Under the pieces are notes generated by a model. That model searched no databases and had not been told where the DNA came from. It saw only the letters and a program-made list of their open reading frames with translations. A program made the translations under genes and the position numbers. Below are positions 1-11,258 of a stretch of DNA of 64,000 bases, in pieces. The stretch covers positions 19,040,037 to 19,104,036 of the forward strand of contig CM036617.1 in the NCBI GenBank assembly GCA_020746105.1. Reading direction: 5' to 3'. Origin of the DNA: Trogon surrucura. Taxonomy: Eukaryota > Chordata > Aves > Trogoniformes > Trogonidae. The first letter of the stretch is position 1. Each line of letters starts with the position of its first letter.

Positions 1-1459
1 TATCCATGTAAATGGAGGTCACTATTTTTGTACCAGAATAACCATTCAATTTTAATAAAGCAAATAGTTAATTTCCTCACCTAATAAGTGCATCTTCTAT
101 TTATAATTCAAGCTAGATGTGCCTGTGAAAAGAAGTGCATGGCTGCATCTCATAACATATTCTTTATAATCTGCTGTTGCATCAATGGAAAAGTCTCAGG
201 TTAAGGTTTTTTCTTTTTGAACGCCACCCAAAAAATTCATTCTTCTACCAAGCCACTAGGATATAGATATATAGATATATATATATAAAATAACTATATG
301 TAAGTAGCAGTCTTAACTGGAATCAGTGTAAGCAAATTCAGGGATTTTGATTGATAATGTATTTTAGCAGCCCCAACATACAGTTTTTCAATCTGTAATA
401 CTGTGTATCTCATTAGTAATGGTAACATCACAACAAAGGGGAATGCTTTTACTTAGCGTTACCTATCCAGCGTGGTGAAGGCTTAAATTGTTTTGCATTG
501 TACTTGTATGAGGCTAACTTAAAATCCTTACAAAAATAATTCTGTGTAACTGTAAACCAGTTTTATCCTCAGAGTTTCTAGCTACATGTTTTCTTAGGTT
601 GTTTACTTCTAGCCAGTTTCCCAATTAATAGAACCCTGGTGAGTTTTGTCAGTTGATAAATTGTTGAGGAAATTGCATCAAACCATGGATCATGTTCCAG
701 GTCTTCTACTGAAGTCTTCTGTTGAAATTTTCTGAAGTTGTTTGTGCATGTTCATCCAGTTACAGATTCTCAAGAATTGAGAGTCTTACTGTCTAACTTG
801 GGAGTTAGAAGGTCATGACCGTTGCTTGCTGTCAACAGAGTTTAACTCTTCAAACTTCTGCAATTCAGTCTGAAAGTTTTTTGTTTCTAAAACCGCATTG
901 TAAGTTAAAGTGTTTGTTTTGCTGTTCTTGTTAACCTGCTTTCTTGTGTAGAGATTTAAAGAACCAGTTTTCTGTTACTTTCCCTCATTTGTGTTTTCTG
1001 ATTTGCAAACATTTATTTCATTTAGACAGAGCTTTTACAATAGTTCCATGATGTGAAAGGAGAGAGGGGAAGAACTTTTCTTTTCCAGAATACCTATTCA
1101 TAAGGCTGTGGTTTGGGCTGTTTTCTTAATCTTCAATTTTACATCTAAGCTCCCTGTGGAGCCTCTTAGTATACTATTCCTTTCTAATTAGGACAAGCTG
1201 CAAGTTTACTGGTAGTGCTTTTAACAATACATCTCTTTTTCATGGTTCAAACAGAGAAGGAGAAAATGCAAAATATGCAATAATAAATGGTGTATTTTAG
1301 AGCACTCCAGAATGGTAAAAAGCTTCTCTGACAGTATTAACCTTTACGTACGTGTTTAAAAGGAGTCTATAATTTCAAAGTTTTAGATGCAAGCTGTAAA
1401 CCAAAATTATTTTTGATAATACCTTGATACTACTTCATGGCATCTAGTTTTTTTCAATA
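1..1459. other. DDX10 intron, no gene seen
   Basis: AT-rich intronic sequence upstream of the first visible DDX10 exon. It holds only a short (TATAGA/TA)n microsatellite at about 261-290. I found no exon-like frame with splice sites. The intron assignment is inferred from the phase of the exon at 4417, which requires an exon upstream. Confidence 0.6.
261..290. repeat. (ATATAGAT)n/(TA)n microsatellite
   Basis: A run of ATATAGATATATAG followed by pure TA dinucleotides. Simple sequence; no function implied. Confidence 0.8.
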
Positions 1460-1640
1460 ACAAGAAGCCAGCATGGCTTCGCCAAGGGCAAGTCCTGCCC
1501 GACTAACCTAGTGGCTTTCTAAGGTGGAGTGACTACATCAGTGGACAAGAGAAGAGCAGTGGATGTTCTCTCTCTGAATTTCTGCAAGGCCTTTGATGCA
1601 GTCCCCCACAACATCCTTCTAAGTTGGACAATGGCTTAAG
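1460..1640 (+). mobile_element. CR1 LINE fragment, reverse-transcriptase part
   Basis: In one + frame the segment reads LNFCKAFDAVPHNILL, the CR1 form of the reverse-transcriptase block that is normally DFSKAFDTVSHSILL. Upstream bases (AGCCAGCATGGCTTC) match the preceding CR1 'SQHGF' region but are frame-shifted. The copy is old, short and truncated at both ends. Confidence 0.75.
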
Positions 1641-1683
1641 TCCTACTAAAGAAGGATGCATTATCCAAGTCCATATCTATTAT

Positions 1684-1765
1684 TAGTTTGGAAAAGACCT
1701 CTAAGATCATAAAGTCCAACCATCAACCCAACACTACTTGACCACTAAACCACGTCCAGTATTGC
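1684..1765 (-). mobile_element. CR1 3'-end fragment, antisense
   Basis: Read on the minus strand this is the usual CR1 3' UTR (GGTTGGACTTTATGATC... GGTCTTTTCC), with an upstream stretch matching 'ACGTGGTTTAGTGGTCAAGTAGTGTTGGG'-type CR1 sequence. It is about 80 bp with no full TTCTATG tail. Confidence 0.7.
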
Positions 1766-4416
1766 AAATTTACTCATTTGTTAACAAACACATCACCTCA
1801 GAATGTGCTTGGGGCACCATACTTGTGGTTGACATTGTTTATATTTACACCAAGTTATCTTGCCACGCTTTTCACTGTACGGTATTTTGTGCTTCCTGTT
1901 TTCTTAAAACCTTTTTCTTGCAAATTTCAGCCAAACTACTCAAAATTCATGTGCAATCAGCAGATTATTGTCACATCTTGTCTAAGATTATTGTCCATTA
2001 TGCTTGGACCCCCAATGACGTATTGTCTCCTCTAGATAATGAATCATATTCCTACAATAATCAAGTCAGAAAATAATGAGTAATAGGGGGCCTAGGTGAG
2101 AACTGGAACTTGGTGTGCATTTTGAGTTTTACAGTGACGCATTGAGTAGCTGACAGTCCCAGCTACTCTCTGAGTACAGCTCCAAGGCCAGTTTTGCATT
2201 TACTTTAAAGATTTCATGTAGGCCATGTCTCCCTGGCTTATGAGAATGTACAACTGCCAGATGTTTTGCTGACATCAAATATGACATCTACTGTTTCTTT
2301 CCTATTCTTAAAGCCTGCTAATGCTGCTGTGGAGGATAATCAAGCTGGTTAGTCATGGTTTGCTTTTGACTAAGCTACGTTGCCATTGTGTGTTTGCTTA
2401 TCTTCTTTAGGTGTTTAACAAATTGTTTTTTTGGTATCAAGAAAAAAGTTAACAATCTAACTTCTGGGGTTTTTTCCATCTTTGAAGATGAGCCCTGTGT
2501 TTACCTGCTCTGTCTCGTTTTATCATTAGATTTTTTTTCTATCTCGGATCAGTTCTCAAGAATACATACAACTATGACTCAAAGTGCTTTGACTTTCACT
2601 CTAGTTGCTATGGGGCAAACTTCTTTTAACCCAGCTGATTTATCTAAGTACCTGTTATGCTGTGATTCGCAGTTCTGGTGTGAGCTTGGACCATGCTGCA
2701 GCTGCCACTTTGAGTGAAGACAACAGGAAAAAAAAGACACTGGCTGATTTAAGTGCCTTGAGGTCATCTCTTAATAACTTTCCCATAAGTTAGGAGCAGT
2801 CCAGCACTTCTCTGGGCTGTCTTACTACTGGTGTTCATGTCAATTATGTATTCATCATATGCTTTCTTTACTTTTTGCATTTCATTTTGTGCTTATAATG
2901 TATCTGTGCCATTTTTATACTTGTCTTCAGTTCTGCTTTAAGCTTTAATTCTTGAGTTTCATTGTAAACATGTTGATTTCATCTAGCCAGCCTTTTTACT
3001 CCTGTTTTTCCTCTGCGGTGAGGTAGTATACTTTGTGTTTGTACCTTATAATACAGTTTGGTATTAGGGAAGCCACTGTTTTTATTTTGCTATCCTACCA
3101 CTTTTCATTTTGTTAAGGGAGTGTTTTTAATGATGCCTTGTCAATTTTGTTTTATAGAATAAAATCTAGAAGAGCCTTCTCTCTATTGAGTTTTTCTATC
3201 TTTGGTATCTTGTGTACTTTCTATCCTGCATTGCATTTCAAAGACTTGTTGGTCAGTTTTTCAGGCCTCTAATTTCTTATGTCTTTACACTTTCAGAGCA
3301 AATTATGTGCTGGCTTGAAACTGGAACTCGTCTTTTTGATATTTCACTAAAGATGTAGCTAAATAGCTCTTGTGTCCACTACAGTTTTCCAGTGACTGTA
3401 TATGACAGAGATAAGGAAATGATGAGAGAATAAAACTTGATGTCTTTACAGATTAAAGTATTGCTGCTTTCGTATTTAGTAAGAATAGTAGATGATCATA
3501 ATGGCTTATGTTACAAAAACAATGACTGCACAATGTTTCTTGCTTAGTATTTTAATCAGTCACATTTTTTTAGACTGACTTGCTGTTGTTTAAAGAGGCG
3601 TGATTTTGCTTCTTTTTTTCTTGACTTCATTTAGCAAAGGCCGTGTTTTGTTGTTCAGTGTGGGATGACATGGCACAGAGCAGCAAGAACCAGATTAAGT
3701 GGTGCATTTCTTCTGACCTTTACTTGAGGGGTAACCTCCTATAGGTTTGATAGGTTGTATGGTACATTTGATTGGTCCTAGCGGTTCAAAATGAGAAGTA
3801 GATAAGAAGATCTGGTCAGATAAACCTGGAATAGTAGAAGTATCACTGGAATAGGTGTAAATATCCAGAGTCTGGGAGAGGACTTGCATACCTTCTTACT
3901 AGGTTTAATAGCATTTTCTGGGATACAGTCACTGTTCTTGATCTACCTGATCAATACCTTGAGGAGCCCTTAGATCTGTTTAATCTCAGTGTTGTTTATT
4001 TTCGCTCATCTGGCTCTAAGAAAGAAGTACCTTTAATTTCAGTATTTTTGGGACAGCTGATCTTACTTAAGCTTCCCAAAATGCTGAGAATTTCCTTACG
4101 AAGACTGCCGTCTCAGGGTAAAGTAGTACTATAATTCATTATGCTGCTTCTATATATTTTCTCAGGAAGAAGTTCTTGGCTCGTCTTTGGAAGCAGTTTC
4201 ACTATCTTCTCTGAAAACTGTCTCTGGATTAAAAAAAAAGTCTGAGCTCCCGTTTGTCTTTTCTGTATTATTTGCTTGAGAAGTGTATGCTTCATCTTTA
4301 ATATGGTTCCATTCTGAGCTATTTCAGAGTAATAACTTTTATGCGTATTGAAGAATGCAAAAGACATGCTAATACTCCTGGGAAATTAAAAATAACCTTT
4401 TTTTTTTTTTAATTAG
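1766..4416. other. DDX10 intron, no gene or clear repeat
   Basis: T-rich unique sequence. Several 60-112 codon frames are present (for example 1738-2076 and 2388-2717), but they lack codon bias, splice context or recognisable protein content. The last 30 bases hold the polypyrimidine tract and acceptor for the exon at 4417. Confidence 0.6.
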
Positions 4417-4504
4417 AATTAATCCTGAAAAACTTACAGACATCCAAAAGAGGATGCAAGCTTTCTTAGCTCAAGATCAGGAGTTAAAAGACAAAGCCCA
4501 AAGG
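4417..4504 (+). CDS. DDX10: DDX10 internal exon (linker after the helicase core)
   Basis: This 88-bp exon encodes 29 whole residues, starting INPEKLTDIQKRM and ending QELKDKAQR; its first base completes a codon begun in the exon upstream. It follows a long T-run ending in AATTAG and is followed by a consensus GTAAGT donor. The peptide matches the vertebrate DDX10 stretch just after the second RecA-like domain (INPEKL... LAQDQ-L). DDX10 is an ATP-dependent DEAD-box RNA helicase (yeast Dbp4 orthologue) that acts in the nucleolus in pre-rRNA processing for the small ribosomal subunit. The exon ends in phase 0, exactly what the exon at 11170 needs. The helicase motifs themselves are in exons upstream of the window. 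Identification rests on recalled family similarity plus the match of three consecutive exons; I am confident. Confidence 0.95.
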
Positions 4505-4929
4505 GTAAGTCATCTGCTGTGCCATAGTTCTTGAGACACGCTAGTTGAATAGAACTGCTGTTGGAATAACTGACCTCCTCGTATATAGCCTAGCAGCAGT
4601 GTTTAGAACTGCGAAATTGTTCTGATTTTCAAGCTTTTAAAACACAGCATCAGGAGAAACCATAATCACATTAGCCATTGGTGGAAAGTGTGCCTGTATA
4701 GCCTGTGGGAGTTGACGTGGGCTCATGACGCGAATGTCTGAAGAGCTGCCTGGCCTGCTGCTGTTGTGCCAAAATCAACGTATAGGTGAGCATGTTTTGA
4801 GGTCTTGGGCATGAAAGTGGTTTTTATTCTAGCAGTCACTGCTTCTCAGCTGTTGGAGGATTTTTAATGTTTTGTTTGAGTCTTTCTCAGCTGTTTGAGA
4901 CCTGAACCTGAGTAAGAGGAAGCCCATAC

Positions 4930-5570
4930 ACCAGTACAGGCTAGGACCAAATGGCTGGAAAGCAACTTTGCAGAAAAGGAACAGGGGTAAGAGATTGTCC
5001 TAGTGGACAACAGTCTGAATGTGAGCCAACAGTGTGCCTTTGCAGCAAAGAAGGCTGACCACATTCTGGGTGGCACTAGGCAGAGCATTGCTGGCCAGTC
5101 AAGGGAAGTGGTCCTTCCCTGCCCTTCTGCTCAGCCCTGATGAGACATGTCTGGAATGCAAAGCTTTGTTCTGGGCTTCCGGTACACGAAAGACATGGAA
5201 ATACTGGAGGCAAGACCAATTAAGTACTACAGAGGTGACTGAGCACTGGGAGTATCTCCTGTGTTAGTAAAGAAGTATAAATTAGATGGAGCCAGAGTCT
5301 TCTGAGTGGAGCCCAGTGGAGGAGAGGAGGTGATGGGCACAAATTGATATGCAAAGAACTCACTTTCAACCCAAGAAGAAAAAAAATTATCGTGAGAGTG
5401 ATTGATCACTAGAACAGGTTGCACAGAGAGGCTGTGTGCTCTCCATTGTTGGGTATTAAAAACAGGGTCTGTTTCTGAGCAGCCTGCTCTAGCTGACCTT
5501 GCTTTGAGCAGGGGTTTGGACTAGGTGATCTCCAGAAATTGCTTTCAAGTTCAATTGTTCTGTGATTCTG
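4930..5570 (+). mobile_element. CR1 LINE 3' part (end of ORF2 and 3' UTR), sense to DDX10
   Basis: Translated + frames contain degraded CR1 ORF2 C-terminus: 'DNSLNVSQQCAFAAKKADH', then the equivalent of the 'SREVVLP' block. Further on, AACAGGTTGCACAGAGAGGC is the 'NRLPREVV' region, and the copy closes with GTGATCTCCAGAAATTGC...GTTCTGTGATTCTG, the CR1 3' end. Many stops and frameshifts mark it as dead and fairly old. It lies in the 6.7-kb intron after exon 4417-4504. Confidence 0.85.
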
Positions 5571-6208
5571 TAAAGCATAAAGCTATAACATCAGTACAAA
5601 TATGTCTCTTTTTTTCATCATGTATCCTTGGTAGCGCAAGGATTAGGACTGTGTACACTTTTCAATTTGACAACCCTTTTCATTGAAAGGGATAGGTCAA
5701 TTCATAGTTCTTCCGAAGAGGACTTTTTGTGGGGAACTGATATAGAACATTTTGAAATAATGTTAAAAAAAAGATACTGAAAGGTAATGGATCTCATTCC
5801 TTGGCTTAAAAAGTTATAAATATTAAACCATGTAGGTCTCACATGCTCACTTTTTAAATAAATTTTTATTGTTGTATCTCCTGACTATATACAGTAGTTG
5901 TAACTTTCATTTGGATTTAAATGAGAAGGAAAATAGCTTAGAATAGCTCTTCCAGGTAAGACAGAAAAGTGTGTTAATGGGACTATGAATGGGATTTCTT
6001 TGCTGAGCTGATTAATGTTGAGAGACTCCGTGAAAAGTACCTTAACGTCAAGATTTTAGCAGGTTTGGGGAAGGAAGGAAAACTTAAAGTAATTAGGTAT
6101 GTTCCTGAACTAAAATGAGCTGTTTGTAAAAGACACTTTCCACAGAAGGTGGACAGTGAAATGTTTCTCAGCATTGTGCTGCCTCTTTGCCACCACTTAG
6201 GAACATTT

Positions 6209-6312
6209 CACAGAATCATGGAATGACCTGGGCTGGAAGGGACCTTAGAGATCATCTGATCCAACCTCCCTGTCATGGCCAGGGATGCCTCTCAACTAGA
6301 TCAGGCAACACA
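6209..6312 (-). mobile_element. CR1 3' end, antisense
   Basis: On + it begins CACAGAATCATGGAATGACC then GGCTGGAAGGGACC, which is the reverse complement of the CR1 3' UTR and terminal repeat. About 100 bp, 5'-truncated. Confidence 0.85.
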
Positions 6313-8837
6313 TGGGGATTTGCTGACCTTTCCCTGATTTTATAATATTTTTAGGCCATGAACTCTTCGGGATAGAGCTTACTATTTGTATTAGTGAAGG
6401 GCTGCAATATGCTGGTTTTCTGAGGTTGGTTTGTTCGTTTGTTTTTAAACTGTATGGATATCATGAGCCTATGATTTCTGTAGTCGTACTAAGTGTCTTC
6501 CAAACTATGCAAAATCAGGAATTCCAATTGAGATGAAGGCAAACAAGATGGTTGGAAGAATAATAAGAAAATCTTTGGTGTCATTTTTGTTGTTATATAT
6601 ATATATGAGTCAAATTTAAAGAGCACTACTAAAGGCCAAGTGATCAGAAATCCAAAAATACTGAAGCCTGAGAAATACAAGATTGCAGAAATTCTGGATT
6701 AGTGTAAATAACTTTTTATTTGTGTGAACTAGTGTGAGGATTGATGACACCTGAAGAGATGCTGGTAGACCTGAGTGGTAGGGTACAATGAAAAGAGGAT
6801 CATGGATACTTCTAGAGAGACTGAGCTCTAGCCTTTTGATTGAACTGGGATGTAAAATGAGGCAAGTTTCAGTATTTAAAACTAATCTCACCTAACTGTA
6901 GATGTCTTATCTGAGCCTGATGTCCTGCCCAAGCTGTCATTGATAGGTGATGGGGAGGAATAGGCACTTGTAAGGATGCGTCCTGACACAGATACCTTAA
7001 AACCCCTTTGGGATGCACGAGTGGCACTTTCTTTGTACTGCAGAGGTAGCCTGTGTGATGTGACCTGGCTTAGATGCCTGCAGTAGAGACACTTAGTGGG
7101 CCAGAGGAATGTCATTCTTGTTTTCTTAGATGAGGAGTCTTAAGTCAAAGTGCCTGAGAAAGTCAGTGGGAGCTTGGCGAATAAAATGTCTAAGGCAGTG
7201 TTCAAGGAACTACTTTTAAAACTGGTTTTGGCATTTAGGTATCCCATGTTTTTGCAGTGCACAAAGTATTACTTGTAGCGTGTGGAATGTCAGTGTAAGC
7301 TTCATCGTAACATTGCGCAGGCCAGATATGGTGGTGACACATTAAGATCATCTGCAACTGTCACAGCAAATTGCAGTTACACCAGTTTGTATCAGAAGTG
7401 ACAGAGCAGCTGGTTGGGGGAGGACCAGAGCCAACGTCAAGGAAGCCAACATCATCTTACTTGAGTGAAAATACTAACAAACCTCTGTTACTAGCTTTGG
7501 TGTTTTAAGATCTCTTAAAGGACAGAGAAGGATCATTCTGCATCAGACAAAAGAAAATGAAGTTTCAAAATAGCACGAGTATAAAAGCAAACATAGGCCA
7601 TCTGTCACCATTGCAAATAGAAACTTAAATTCATTTTGAAAATTCTTTAATTGCCATTTAATTACCTTTTCAAGCCATTTTTGTTGCAATTTTTAATTTA
7701 TAGTTAGCAATGCAGTGTTGTCTTGCAGGCAAACTGTATATACATCCAGGTTTTGAAAATCTTGAAGTACTGACAAGTGGTTATCTTAGAAGTGTCCTTT
7801 CTTAATAAGATTTGAGTGTTCAGACATGCTATGAAAATGTGCCTCAGTAGTCTTGCATATCAATGTGAATAAAATAACGAAAACCGTGCAAATGAAATCT
7901 TGACCTTGGATCCTTATCTGGAATGCTGGAGTTCTCAAAGACATAAGTGTTGTGCTGTCTAACCTGTCTGTCTGAAGCTGCCAAATTCTTGACGTTTGTA
8001 AGAAATAAATTCACCAGCTGAATGGATCAGGTAGCAGTGAAACAGCACAGCTACTCACAGAGTGTAGTTTACTCTGTTGAGGGCATGAAGTTGAAATGAT
8101 TGCATCCTCCAAGCTTGTTGATTTACTTCAAGATGCTTTTACTTTGTTTTAACAAAATATAAAAAGGAAAAAGAGAAAATTCTTGATTTAGTAATTGCTT
8201 CAGCAGCTTCATGGTTCGTTTGATAGGACATGGTTCCTCTGCTGTTGCTTGGAAAGAGTGAATCAGATTGGACCTCCTTTGAAACCCTTGCAGTCCCTCT
8301 CATGGACTCATGCTGCCTTTTGGCATTTCTTGTAATTTTAATATTTAATGTGTCAATTCATCCAGTTCTGAAAAACAGATTAAAAAAGAGTGTGTTTTTC
8401 TTGCTAGCTTGACTGGTACTGCGTAGGGGGCACTGAGACACCAAAGTGATGTTTGTCTGTTAAGTTCTTCATCGCACCCAGAGGGATGTGCAGGGTGTTA
8501 CAGCCTGAGAATCCAGTCCCGCCCTGTTACATTGAATTCTGTCAAAACAGCACTTAACAGCATTTAAAACAATTATCCAAGAAATATATCAGTAAATCAA
8601 AACTTAATGTAGCAAATTAGTCAAGCATAGTACTTGTTGCCTCGTGTATTTCCAGTACTTGCACATTAATCTCAGGTGGTTTTGGGGGCCTTTAGCTACT
8701 GTTGTAACAGAGCTGTAATGTTTCTGATGCCCATCCATAGCATCTTCCATGATGGTGTAAGTTAATTCCTGTAACATTTTGTACTGTTCAGTTATTAAAG
8801 CCCTTGAAAATTATATCAAAACAGGAAAAATAGCAGT

Positions 8838-8979
8838 TGTCCTGGTTTGAGCTCAACAGAACCAATCAACAGAAATTGATAAAAGAACAGAAAAAAGTTC
8901 AGATTGATTAAACATGTTCTTCCTCAGCTGTACAGTGACCAGTCCTAGGAGAATTAAATAAAATCCAAGAGAGATGACA
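8838..8979 (+). mobile_element. Possible short LTR-like remnant
   Basis: It starts TGTCCTGGTTTGAGCT, the same start as the LTR family at 45639 and 48101 (there on the minus strand). It ends GAGATGACA, close to that family's ends TGACA/CGACA. An AATAAA lies about 20 bp before the end. It is only about 140 bp against about 700 bp for the full LTR, and I see no target-site duplication. It could be an internally deleted copy, or the 16-bp start match could be all that is related. Confidence 0.3.
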
Positions 8980-10180
8980 GTATTTTAGGAGGTTGAAGTA
9001 AAGGTACTGAAATCAAATCAAAGTTGAAGAAGTCGTTTGGTCTTTGTCCATCATATCTCTTCTTGTAAAGTAGAATAACTCTTCTATACTCTATTTAACT
9101 TTTCTAGTTTGGGTGTAAGCTCTTGGAACGGGGAATATCTTTTGCTGGAAATGTTCATAGTGCCTAAAATAATAGAGAATGAGCTCAACTGAGGACTTTA
9201 ATCATTATATTACTACTGAATGATCTTCGAAGCCTATTACCTTAATTAGATGCCCATTTCTTTGGACATAGAGCAGTGCCATCCTGTGTGTACTGTCCAT
9301 GACAAACTTGAAAAATTGTTTTGCGTCTCAGTGGCCTGAACGCTGTTGACAGCTGATCGATGTGTGTTCGAACATCTGGCCTTTGGTCGTTTGTTCTTTG
9401 TTGTAGGGCTTGATACATGTGCAATACGTGCATTCTTTCTGCCCCTTGTTTTCATTTATTAATTTCTAGACCGTGTGTACCAAAGATACAATAGTAAAGT
9501 AAGTGGATGGCTTTATAGGTTATCCAGCAGGCAGAATGAAATTTCTACCCTGTGGCATGTAGTGACTCACGTAGATCTTCAGGTCTGCAACTCTCGGATT
9601 CACGGAGTGTTTAACCTGCTTTTTTTCCATCTGTCAGTAGAGACGAAAGAGAGGCTCTGCCACTTTTGTCACTGCTTGCTAGCAATAGATCAGTGTAGTG
9701 TGTCAAATTTGAAACTTTCTCCTAAAGATTCTAGTTATCTCCATAAAATGATTAGTAATTTAATGTTAGCAAACTAGTGTTTTAATCCACGCCGCGTTCT
9801 TGGTAGCAGCCAAGTGGATTGTGCTAGCACCTTCCACTGCTAAAATTAATTGGAAGACTAAGCTGGATAGGAAACTTTGCTCAAAACTTAGCATTTGGAA
9901 AAATAAGCAAATGAAAATTTGCTTTTGTAACAAAGTACTGGGCACCTTGAAAAGTATATCTCTTAGCTCTACATATCTTACAATTACTGGTTTTTATTTT
10001 AATTTGCCAAGGAGAAAAGTATGACTTGATGACATTGCTTAATTTACAGTCTCATCTTTCTTTTCACCTTTGGAAATGTTTTTTTCTCTTCTAAGCATTT
10101 AAAGAATCCTCATAAGAGACCAGTGCTCCTAACTCTTGGGTCTTTTCCTCCTCTGTTTCAGGTTAACGAGTGATAGATTC

Positions 10181-10204
10181 CGCCCCCCCGCGCCCCCCCC
10201 CCCC
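10181..10204. repeat. C-rich tract
   Basis: Two C-runs interrupted by GCG, ending in twelve C. This is a G-tract on the antisense strand and a typical sequencing or polymerase slippage site. Confidence 0.85.
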
Positions 10205-11169
10205 AAATTCCACATGTAATTGCAGTAATTTTCTCTGGCAGGTGCTTGTACATAGCAGAACAAGGGTGAGATAATGGTATGCTTGAATATAGCCCTATGG
10301 GCTAGATTTGTTATTGTTACTCGTGCTTGGTGGTTTAAGTGTTGTGGTAGGAGCTTTTGGCATCTATTAGAAATTGGGTTATGACCGACAGAAATCCAGG
10401 CATCTTTTCTGATACTTAAACTATTCCAGTGCTTATGCTGCTGCAGATAGGCAAAAGTAGACTACGTAAAAGAAACATGAGAAGAATACAAATCTTTCCT
10501 TATGGGAGAAGGTGGAGGGAAAAAGCAACACAAGATTAAGTTATTCTGTTACACGATGCTTCCAGTTTTCTTGGTGAAAGTCTGGGATTAATTGAAACTT
10601 CAGTTTTGGATTGGCGTTAATAGATGTTGTACGGTGAATTTATGTCACTCTGCTGAGTTGCGTGCCTTGACAGCGCGTATGTGATGAGCTGATGGGAAAT
10701 GCAAGGTAAAATGAATTATCTGAGGCCACAGTGAAAGGCAGCTATGTTGAGTTGAATCACTTTCTGTTAATGGCCAAGATTAAGTCAGGACACGTGAGAC
10801 CGATAGCAGCGCAGTCTGTTCTTGCTTCCACGTAATTCAGAAAAGCTGGGAGGGAAAAAAAATTGAATCAGTGATGTTTCCTTCTGACTAATTTGCCATA
10901 TTTTCTTTCTAGGGAAAAAAAATCATGGAATACTGTTGGGAAATTCAACCAATTAATGCGCATTTAGTGAAATATTTGAATGCTTGAAGTTGCATCACTT
11001 GAGTAATACTGATGAGTAGTGTGTAAAGGAATTACAGCCCAAAATCAATGTTAGAGCAGCACTTAATAGTGAAAATCTCTTTTGTGTTTAGAGCAAGACT
11101 ATAACATTAGTTTCATGTGTTGGTAACTGAAACTTTTTTTGTGTTAAATACTTTTATTTTTTCTTACAG

Positions 11170-11258
11170 TGTTTTGTATCCTATTTGCGTTCTGTTTACT
11201 TAATGAAGAATAAGGAAGTATTTGATGTTTTCAAGCTGCCTCTAGCAGAATATGCCCT
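11170..11258 (+). CDS. DDX10: DDX10 internal exon (C-terminal extension domain)
   Basis: This 89-bp exon encodes 29 residues plus two bases. It includes FVSYLRSVYLMKNKEVF and ends LPLAEYA followed by CT of a split Leu codon. It starts after a TTTTTCTTACAG acceptor and ends at a GTAAGTATG donor. The FxSYLRS...LPLxEYA pattern is typical of the conserved extension (Pfam DUF4217 type) that follows the helicase C domain in Dbp4/DDX10, DDX18 and DDX55 family helicases. The start phase (0) matches the exon ending at 4504, and the end phase (2 bases) is completed by the first base of the exon at 19439. Skipping this exon would shift the frame. Confidence 0.95.

Larger units (their letters stand above)
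5571..11169. other. Rest of DDX10 intron 4505-11169
   Basis: Apart from the CR1 piece at 6209-6312, the LTR-like piece at 8838-8979 and the C-tract at 10181-10204, I see no gene. The stretch 9242-9455 is richer in CpG than its surroundings and has two overlapping minus-strand frames of 63-69 codons, but I recognise no protein in them. The 3' end carries the TTTTTCTTACAG acceptor of the next exon. Confidence 0.6.

Noticed and set aside
9242-9455. Minus-strand frames in a CpG-containing stretch, perhaps a processed pseudogene or exon
   Set aside because: Two overlapping frames give unrelated peptides with no recognised family; there is no poly(A) tail or consistent splice sites.
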